Of a DNA stretch of 64,000 nt, positions 56,140 to 64,000 are shown piece by piece; position 1 is the stretch's first letter, and the number at the start of each line of letters is the position of its first letter. The DNA is from Euglena gracilis (taxonomy: Eukaryota > Euglenida > Euglenophyceae > Euglenales). The stretch lies in assembly GCA_039621445.1 (NCBI GenBank), contig CP154956.1:7585493-7649492 (forward strand), in the 5' to 3' direction. The notes under the pieces are model-generated. The model saw only the letters and a program-made list of their open reading frames with translations. It had not been told where the DNA came from and made no database searches. The position numbers were made by a program, and so were the translations under genes.

Positions 56140-57545
56140 CAGGGTTGTTTTCCCTCCTTTCGGGCGGCCCTGATGAAGACGGAAGCAGATTTCTTTGCTT
56201 CCACGCTGTGCAGTCCCCCCCTCCCTGCGCCACCCGTTGGCCTACTCATTGGCCTGCCCCGCCGCTTGCGTGCACATCCCATGTTTGGTAAATGTCTGCA
56301 CGCTGGGGCAAAAGATGGCATGTCCCCCCCCCCCGACAATTCCTGTGTGTGCTTGCATTCTCTTGTGCGTGTGTGAGCTGCGTTTGCAATTTTATTTAAA
56401 AAATTTTCTTATTTTGAAGTTTCTAGGTTTTGTTTCTGTTTTATGTCTAGGAAGATGCTTGGATTTAAAAATGCAACATTTTCTCTCGTATTTTTTTGAC
56501 TCTAAAATGAGTACGCAACGTTAACGTTGTCCACAATAGGTGGTTTATTTTATTTAATTGGATTCAATTTGAAGTCTGAAGTGAGGCTGAAGTTTCATTT
56601 TTGAAGAACCAACATTGGAGATTGCGGTTCGGGAAAAAATGACTTTTGTAACAACAACCTTTTTCTTTGACCCAGATTGTTCTTCAAAATGGCTTCCTTT
56701 CCACTGTCCAAAAGTGCTGAGCGAACAGAAACCGGCTGTGGGTTCAGTGTTAATGCTTCGGAAGGGTGATTTGAAAGGCCAACCTTTGACCCGGAGCATA
56801 GTGGACAGGTTTCTGCTTTCGCGAAGCACACTCACATACTTTCTTTGATGGCTGAAATTGTGGCACAGAAATGGTGTTTTGTCAGCAAACACAGCAAAGA
56901 TTTTGTTTAATTTTGCAAACGTGCAGACAACAAAAACCATGGGAAAAGCCGTCGAAAATTTTTGGCAGTTCTCAAGGTCACAGCAGGAGCTGCACCCTGT
57001 GTGGTGAAAATCTGCATAAAAGCGTTCGTTCATTTGTCGCTTTGTTCCATCTTTTGATTTTTTCCATGAACTTTCCCCCAAATGGTTTGAATTTCTGATT
57101 GATCTGAAACCAACATATAACCCATATTTTTTTTGGTCTCTCTCTCACAGCACAGCAGCACGTGTCCAAACAAATAAATTTCATTTGTTCGGTTTTCTGC
57201 AATATCTGAAATGCCTGTCGAAAATCCAAAACTTGTCTCATCCTTGTCTGAGAATAGTGGGATAACCTTCGGATTTTCCCTTCGTTTTTTTCAGGTGTGA
57301 GATGTGTTCTTTTAGTTGAAAGAAGTTCCACCGTTTTTGCCGCGTAATTTTTTTGGGTCAAGTTGCACCTTCTCTTTTCCAATGCGCCTGGACCGGTGGC
57401 TCGGCGCTTCGAAGCGTGGGGGCGTCGCTGGCAAGGCCGCGAGCGTTGCCCTTCCCATGTCCTAACCCAACCCTCTGCCCCCACCTCCCACTCTTCCCCT
57501 CTCCCCCTCACCCAATATTACGTGTCCCGTTCTCAGCGGTGGGTT
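56140..57545. other. Unique AT-rich stretch, no recognised gene
   Basis: Open frames exist on both strands (plus 56,615-56,848 with KGDLKGQPLTRSIVDRFLLS; minus 57,081-56,554, 175 codons), but they overlap antiparallel and neither resembles a family known to me. At most one can be real. Confidence 0.35.
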
Positions 57546-57548
57546 CAG

Positions 57549-57960
57549 GCTTCTTTTTAAGGAAGTGCGCACCTCCCCGGGGTGGGTGCTATGGGCAATG
57601 CGGGGGGGGGTAGGGCACTTTCGACCCCACCGGGGGGGGGGGGGGCAAGGTTTTGGGTAGTGCTATAGCACACCCCCGGCGCCGAAGACGTCGGTGCCAA
57701 AAAATGCCAATGGAAATTTGCCTGGGTCGGCCGGCACCGGGGTCCAGAACCGACCCCCCCCCCCCTCCCCGGAGGTGTGCCCGGAATTACACCAGAGTTG
57801 CTCACCCGGCCAGGGGGAGCAACACATGTAAGAGGTACCTGGCCCCTCACCACTCAGCAAACCGGGCCAGAACCGAAGTTGGCGCCGGCCATAAACAGAC
57901 AAGAAGCCTCAGTGCAACGAGGGGGGGGGGGCTGCTATGGGCAGGCACCCCATAGCACAA
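57549..57960. repeat. Composite MITE remnants
   Basis: It starts with the caggcttctttttaag end (as at 58,552), then runs into gtgctatgggcaatg, gtgctatagcacac and ggcaggcaccccatagcac words shared with 51,347-51,648 and an accccggcgccgaagacgtc core. Several elements seem to be nested or recombined. Confidence 0.55.
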
Positions 57961-58551
57961 GGCCCACCTCCCCGGGGAGGGATGGGGAGTTGTGCCCCTG
58001 GACAGGGCTGACCAGGAATGCTGGAAACCTCATACGTGCCAGGTAGGTGGAGTCACCTCTTTTTCGGCCAAAGGTTTTCTTGCACGTTGCTGTGGCAGGT
58101 GGGGTCCCCCCCCACCCCCACCCCCCGGTGGTTAAGTTGCCGGAAACGTGCCGTTTGCACATACCACACATGTGTACCCCCCCCGGCGCTGCGCCCCCCT
58201 CCTTCTTACATGCCAACTTGGCCCCCTAAAGTTGGCATTTGGCCTTTGGCGCATGGTCGCCGAAATTCTTACCATACAAACTTGGCCCCCCTTAAGGTTG
58301 GCCCCCCGGCCTTACCTTCAATCCTGGCCCGGGCCAAGCGCCTGGGGGGGGGGTAACCATTTGCAACCCCGCCACAGGTCCTTTGCCCGGCCGCTGCCGC
58401 CGCGACACGGCCCCAATGTACCTCCGATCACAGGCCCCGCCCCAGCCGCCCTTTGTGGAGCCGGGGTCTGGCGACCTCTCTGCATCCCCCCCAGGGTTTT
58501 TTTTTTGAAGACCTGGAGGCGCAGGGGAGTGCCCCCCAAGGCGATTGTGGG

Positions 58552-58810
58552 CAGGCTTCTTTTTAAGTTAGAAGATCCCCCCCCCCCCCCCGGGGGGGGG
58601 TGGGGGGGCTGGGGGTGGGTCCCCGGGGGGGGGGGTGGGGGGGGTCCCAGGCCAGAGGCCTGGGTATGGGTTTCGGCGTGAAGCGCCGAATACTTTTTTG
58701 GGAAATGCCCACAGACGGCCCGAATTTTGGGGGGTCCCCCCGGTGATCCTGCGCCAGGCAGGGTGGGTGGGGGGACCTCCCCCTCCTGGGGGGTCTTAAA
58801 AAGAAGCCTG
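58552..58810. mobile_element. 259-bp hAT-like MITE, CAGGCTTCTTTTTAAG ends
   Basis: CAGGCTTCTTTTTAAG faces CTTAAAAAGAAGCCTG. The flanks attgtggg (58,544-58,551) and cttgtggg (58,811-58,818) agree at 7 of 8 positions. G/C-runs and a ttcggcgtgaagcgccgaa core lie inside. Confidence 0.88.
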
Positions 58811-58889
58811 CTTGTGGGTCCTTGCCAGAGGAGGGTTTCGGTTCGGTCATCTTTGGCTTTTTTTCTGGTGCGCAGCATCAGAATTTTTT

Positions 58890-60310
58890 GACCCGGATAC
58901 CCCCCCCCCCCCCCCCCCCGGGCGCTTGGCCCCCCCTCCTTACATGCAAACTTGGCCCCCCTAAAGTTGGCCCCCCCGGCCTTTCCTTCAATCATGGCCC
59001 GGGCCAAGCACACGGGGGTTACCCTGGACCTGGGGCTGTACCGAAACCACCGAAACCCCATGGGTGGTGGGTGGGGGGGTCGACCAGCCCCCTCCCCACA
59101 CCCATCCTGGTGGGTGGGGGGGGTCTGACCAACCCCCCCCCCCCATGCCTTCCCGTGTTTCTGGGCGCAACTGATTTTTAGTCAAAATTCCTTCGGCGCC
59201 GAAGGATTTTTTTTTGTGCAGGTTCTGGTGGTGGTCGCCCCCCCCCCCCCCAAAACCTCAGGTGCGGGTCCGCCCCCCCCCCCCAGGCCTTCCTGTTCAG
59301 CCTGCCCGGACCGGGGGGGGGGGGTTAATGGCCGCCAACACATTGAGTCAAAAAAGGGTCAAACTATTTTTTGCCCAAAGCGATTTTTTTGGGCCACTTG
59401 GACCCAGAAAGACTGTTCTGAGCCAAAAAAGGCGTTTTTTGACCCGCCAACGACACGTTTTTGGCCGCCAATCCATTACCCCTGGGTGGGTGGGAGGGAC
59501 CCCCCGCCTTGAAGAAAAACCCTGATTCCCCCACCCCCACCCGACTGCAGGCTGTAGATAGAAGTGTTCGTAACGCTGCAGTAGAACTCCCCGGCCGCCT
59601 GTCCCATGCTGGACAGTCCTCGTCGCCCAGCGACCGCCACAGCGTGCTGCAGACCGGGCTTCTGGGGTTTGGGAGGCAATTGCCGTCTCTTTTTTCGCAT
59701 TCTGAGGGTGCAGTTGTGACTTAATGTTTATGTTTTTTTCGTATGCTTAAAGTTTGCACAGGTTCGGAAACCTTGTCACTGCTGATGCGGAACTGCCACC
59801 CAAGCGTTCCCACACGTCACTGCCCCCCCCCCCTGAGGCATTTTGTATGGAACTCAAAAATCTATTACCGCCCGAAGGGGGTTGACAGCAACACATTTTT
59901 CCAAAAATCTTCCCCAAAAGAGCCAAATTTGTCAACAGAAAAGGTGTGCTCTTTAAAAATTTGAATTTTAGAAGCCAAGGAAAGATGCACGTGCTTCCTG
60001 TTGCCGCCCAAAGACAACGGTGCGAATATTCACAAACAACAACCTCAAATTGAAAAAAAAAAGATTTTTGAACCCTCCGACCCATGAGTTCTGGACTTGT
60101 TTGGCCGTCCGAAGGGCGGCGAGACAGCAGCGACGTCCAACAGCAAACACCCAAGTTCAATGAGAAGTTGAGTTCTTGATATGAGAAATTGAAACACCAC
60201 AAAGAATGTGGTGAGTAAATTGCCATGCCCCCCCTCGAGCTATTCCTGTCCATGCGACCCCACCCCAGGGGGGGGGGGTTCCTGCCTGGGCAGGCACTCA
60301 AAGGCACTCC
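58890..60310. other. Repeat fragments, no recognised gene
   Basis: 58,920-59,015 duplicates the ttacatgcaaacttggcccc and ggccttnccttcaatc words seen at 58,205-58,325. 59,030-59,340 is the relative of 54,300-54,560. 59,540-60,210 is unique with no supported exon. Confidence 0.4.
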
Positions 60311-60316
60311 CGATCC

Positions 60317-60715
60317 GACCCCCCCCCCCAAAATAAGACCCGGGTCTTATTTTTGGGTCCGTTGCTGAAAACCTCCAGGGGGGGGGGTCTTATTTTTGGG
60401 GGGCCTTATTTTTGGATTTTTTCTTGACGGACCCGGGCCCAAAAAACACATCATTTTTATGGTTCCCAAAAGCATTAAAAACTTTCCTTCGGCGCTTTGC
60501 GTCATGTGCAAATTGGTGTAAGTTGACATATAACATGTTTTTTGCCCCTCAAAAATCTGAAATTTTTTGAAATTTCATCATTTTTGTGTGTGAAATTAGG
60601 GTTTTTGGTAATTTTTCAGGGAGAATTTTCACCGTCTCCGGCGCTTTGCGCCGTCAGGGGGGTCTTATTTTTGGGGGAGGTCTCATTTTTAGGGGGGGTC
60701 TTATTTTGGGGGGGG
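60317..60715. mobile_element. Second copy of the aaataagacc MITE
   Basis: From caaaataagacccgggtctt to ggtcttattttggggggg it aligns along its length with 51,985-52,409, including the cttcggcgctttgcgtc and ccggcgctttgcgccg palindromes. The TA duplication is not intact. It appears inserted between two halves of a gtgcctgcctgggcaggcac-family element (60,270-60,316 and 60,716-60,900). Confidence 0.78.
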
Positions 60716-60899
60716 CTTTAGGGCACACGGCCAAAAGTGCCCTAGCACAGACCCCGGCGCCGAAGGCGCCTGGAAGCCAAAATGGCCTATTTTCAAAGGA
60801 ATGTGCCTGGGCACAGGCTGAAATCCGACCCCCCAGGGGGGGGGTAGTGCCTGCCTGGGCAGGCACTCACAGGCACTCCGGACCCCCCCCCCCCCCGGG

Positions 60900-61730
60900 A
60901 CCCTTTATGGCCCAATGGGAACAGTATGGGGGGGGGAACAGCTCGTTGAGTGGGCGCTTCTGCATTGGAGCCCGGGTCTGCCCTTTGGGACGCCCATCGT
61001 CCCCCAAGGCCCGGATTCAGGCTGTATGTTGTCAGCGTCCCCATTGATCTGACGCCGGGCTCTGCCTGAAAAGGCGGGCCCGCAGCGTGCGTCCTGTACA
61101 TACTCGGACGCTATCCACGCCGGTCTACGCGTGTTGTAACCCATGCCCCAAAATTATATCTCACGAAACAGCCAAGGTTGGCACCAAAGGTTGGCATTTT
61201 TTTTCCGGGGACCCCTCCTCTGGCTGGTTATTTTTAGGAATAAAACAGGGTTAAGGTTAGGTGAAGGCTGTTTGGCAAAAAAAAGCAAGCCTAGCTGAAG
61301 TTTAGGCCACTCTTGACCTGCTTTCTTGGGCCTAAATCTAGAACAATATTATCCTTAAATTTTTAACCAGAATTTGAGCTCCAGCAGCCCAAATCCTAAC
61401 GTCATACGCAACCCTGGCCGTATCCAAAAGACTCAACCATAACCAATGTAGAACGAATAAACAAAAATTATGTTCACATTATACAGATCCAGTTTGATGC
61501 AATGTATGCTATCTCCCCCCCCTTGTCGTTGACACTGCGGGTCGTTGACCCCCCCCCCCGTGTCAACGACACTTTTCTGGAACACTACCTGTTGAATCAC
61601 AGTGACATTGACATGGTGTGTCGTTGACGCACCCCCCGTGTCAACAGCACTCTCCTGGAACATTGGCGTGTCAACGACAGGGGGGGGGAGGTACGCATGT
61701 GCACAGTACGATGTACTTATTGACCAAAGC
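60900..61730. other. No recognised gene
   Basis: A minus-strand frame at 61,144-60,905 has a composition like the retroelement remnant at 51 kb but no shared motif. 61,515-61,690 contains gtgtcaacgacac words in both orientations next to C-runs, which is probably another short MITE. Confidence 0.35.
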
Positions 61731-61734
61731 CCAT

Positions 61735-61845
61735 GATATGATGATGTGATATGATGATCTGATATGATTGATCTGATATGATGATCTGATATGATGACAT
61801 GATATGATGATATATGATATATGACATATGATGACATGATGATAT
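61735..61845. repeat. (gatctgatat gat)n tandem repeat
   Basis: About eight imperfect units of gatatgatgatctgatatga. Confidence 0.92.
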
Positions 61846-62062
61846 TATTTCCCCCTTTCTTCATGGGTGGGGTTGGCCACATCCTCCAAATGAAACACAA
61901 CCCAATCGGTGCCACCCCTGGGGCCAGCACTGCACAACTGACGCTACCCACTGGCAGACGCCTTTTCTCTGCCCCAGCATGGTTTCTTCCCCTTTCAGAG
62001 TAGTCCAGGGGGGGGTAAAATGGAAACCTTCCACACTTAAACTGCTTCTATTAGGCACTGTA

Positions 62063-62668
62063 ACCCCCCCCCAATTTAAACCGACCTGTCGGTTTCGGAC
62101 TTTTGGGTTGGCGGAACTCCTTGAGGGGGGTCGGTTTGGACGGGGGGTCGGTTTCAGGGGGAGCAGATGGTTGGCCGACAGCTGGCCGACGGCGTGACGG
62201 AAGCGGGTTGATGTTAGCAAGGCAATTTCAATTGGTAAATGCCTAATTTGGTTGGCCAATTCCTAACTTTGAGTGACAAATGCCTAATTTGGGATGTAAA
62301 TTCTTAATTTTCGGGGCAAATGCTGAATTTTGGGTGTAATATCCAATTTTTGGTGGCAAATGCCTAATTTTGTAAATTTTGGGTGCCAAATTTTTAGAGG
62401 AAAATGCCCAATTTGAGGTGTAAACTCCAAAATTTGGACGCAAATGCCTAATTTTGGGTGTATAATCCTAATTTTGGGTCATCAATAATAACCATTCGAT
62501 GAGCCTGGACGCTCTGTCTGTTGGCGGCTTCCATTGTGTTGTGCATGTTTGTCATCCAACTTGCCATGGGTCGGTTTATTTCTTTTTTTGGTTGAAATTC
62601 TGCAATGGGTCGGTTTGGAAGGGTAGGTCGCTTTAGAAGGGGGGTCGGTTTAAATGAGGGGGGGGGGT
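62063..62668. mobile_element. 606-bp element, ACCCCCCC end, aatttaaaccgacc hairpin
   Basis: TA + ACCCCCCCCC aatttaaaccgacc then ggtcggttt complement on the left; ggggggtcggtttaaatgag + G-run + T + TA on the right. gggtcggttt units recur at both ends. The middle is a degenerate tandem array of about 27 bp (62,225-62,475). Confidence 0.82.
62225..62475. repeat. Degenerate ~27-bp tandem array (aaatgcctaattttgggtgt)
   Basis: About nine diverged units. The word aaatgcctaatttggg is shared with the 10.99-11.15 and 13.14-13.21-kb repeats. Confidence 0.8.
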
Positions 62669-63264
62669 TACATATAATAATCAAATAATTAATCAAGCCG
62701 AACCAAACCATAATCGGATCCTGAGAAATGTTGTGATAAATTCGACCGCTTGTGCCTCCTCACATTTTTTGTGACCACCACTGAGCTGACCAGAACCTTG
62801 GTTGCGGTGTATCCCCAAATGCGCTGCACAGAGCGGTTCTGGCCTTGTGAAGAGAACATTGAGTGCTTGGCACAGCGGCAAAGGAGCTCACGGACGTGCA
62901 CATGGAAGCAGTGCAGAGGTAGCAATTGGTACCTCCCCCACCCTTGCCAACCCATTGCCTGACATAGGGGTGTAGCAAAGACGAGAACAAAAGTTTTCCA
63001 AATTTTCAGGAGTAATGAATTTTTAAATTTAACTTGGGTCATGACTTTTTGAACTGAGTGTATGCTGGGGGGCAGGTGGTGAGTTTGGGCCACACTTTCG
63101 GTGACACCCTGCAAACGGTGCTGGCATAGTTGCTGGCCGAGGGGTACGTTTCCAGGCAGGGCGTCGCTTCAGCCGGAGGGCATGCACCCCTGGGGGGCTC
63201 CAGCCCGCCAGCAGCCTTTTTTTTTCCACCCAGGGGTTTTCCAGCCCCAGAGCCCCTCCCCCCA

Positions 63265-63352
63265 TCAACAAGTTTTATTTATTTTATTATTTTTATTGTT
63301 TTGTTTATTATTATTTTATTTGGTTATTATTTTATTCAAGTAGTTATTTATT
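63265..63352. repeat. (TTTAT)n-like tract
   Basis: tttattttattatttttatt units, similar to 32,270-32,432. Confidence 0.9.
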
Positions 63353-63394
63353 TTCCAGCCTGTGAGCTGGACCCCCCCCCCCCCAGGGTCCCCC

Positions 63395-63772
63395 CCAAGC
63401 GACGCCTCGTTCCCGGGGTCCGCTGCCGCCGCTGTATCGGGCGCTGGCCGGGATGGCCGGCCCCTCCGCAGTCCCCGGCAGCCGGGTTGAAGGGGGGCTC
63501 CGCTCTCATGGCGGAGCCGTTTCCCCGCCACCCGCCCCGGTCCGCTGTGTTCCGCCGTGTTCCGCCGCTGCCCCCTTGGGGCGACGGCAGAACGCGGGCA
63601 CAAGTACCCTGAGTACCCTGCGTGGCGACAGGCTTGCAGGCGTGGAGCGGAACGTGTGGCTCTTTTTTGGGGGGCTGATGCGGCTCTCTGTGGGTTGGAC
63701 CCGGGACAGGGACCTGTCGCCTCTTCACCTCTGGTCCCCTGTTCTTCTGACCTGCCGCTGGGTTGCTTGAAG
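63395..63772 (+). other. GC-rich block, possibly exonic
   Basis: This sharply GC-rich stretch without repeats contrasts with its surroundings, as the kinase exons do. Several frames are open on both strands (for example MAGPSAVPGSRVEGGLRSHG and NVWLFFGGLMRLSVGWTRDR on plus), so I cannot pick a coding frame or strand. Confidence 0.25.
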
Positions 63773-64000
63773 GACCTCCCCCCCCCGCCACCACCCCCCC
63801 CCCCCCCAATATAAGCCCCTCCCAGGGGATTTGGCTTTGCCGCCCAAATATAACCCTCCCCCCCAACGTAAAGCCTGCCAACGGTGTTATTCAGGAAAGA
63901 GCAAAGACATTTTGGGGGGATAGACCAATTTTCCTTAGAATTCCTCCGTTTTGGGCGAGAATCGTTTTTTTTTTTTGAAAAAAGGAGGCACACAACCAAA

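Noticed and set aside
56554-57081. 175-codon minus-strand frame
   Set aside because: Longest unbroken non-repeat frame on the minus strand here, but overlaps plausible plus-strand frames, lacks any motif and sits in AT-rich sequence; kept only as an unassigned region.
60905-61144. Second retroelement fragment on the minus strand
   Set aside because: Superficial similarity (RRPAWIASEYVQD) to the 51-kb remnant but none of the DAxxxDW or NPPY motifs.

Overview
The window looks like nuclear DNA of a microbial eukaryote (protist or alga) that I cannot place further. It has no operons, no Shine-Dalgarno-led genes and no rRNA or tRNA that I can see. The real coding signal comes in short GC-rich exons with GT...AG borders and compatible phases, separated by long, often AT-rich introns. 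Between them lie many G- and C-runs, simple repeats and a very dense load of DNA transposons. Most long open frames are accidental translations of poly-G/C or tandem repeats.

Layout. 0-4.8 kb: a relic of a hAT transposase C-terminus and the first copy of a long dispersed repeat. 4.856-9.001 kb: an apparently complete 4.1-kb DNA transposon with terminal inverted repeats (TIRs), a TA target duplication and a multi-exon pogo/DDE_1-like transposase; a foldback element abuts it. 11.2-13.7 kb: a second copy of the long repeat, split by a 1.35-kb TA-flanked insertion whose empty site is preserved at 2.08 kb. 15-21.3 kb: two inverted copies of a ~1.3-kb element with tagtcggccgacta ends, one carrying a 94-bp nested insertion, plus a 711-bp element with a 7-bp target duplication. 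24.8-33.5 kb: a thicket of hAT-like and TA-flanked non-autonomous elements (MITEs). 35-38.2 kb: scattered GC-rich exon candidates. 39.2-48.3 kb: a nine-exon gene for a protein-kinase-like protein lacking both metal-binding residues, so probably a pseudokinase. 50.9-51.3 kb (minus): the C-terminal part of a DIRS-like retroelement protein. 52-64 kb: more nested MITEs.

The unifying observation is that most of the conspicuous poly-G/poly-C runs are subterminal parts of mobile elements whose ends can be fixed by 7-bp, 8-bp or TA target duplications. Several otherwise different families share the same internal short palindrome (ggcgccgaaggcgcc type) and put a family-specific hairpin just inside an ACCCCCC end. 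A set of three elements with CAG(A/G)GG ends, 7-bp duplications and 10-bp subterminal tandem repeats looks like a distinct transposon group. The one mostly complete candidate source of transposition activity seen here is the pogo/DDE_1-like element at 4.9-9.0 kb, whose family fits the TA-flanked MITEs; the only hAT protein seen is a fragment.
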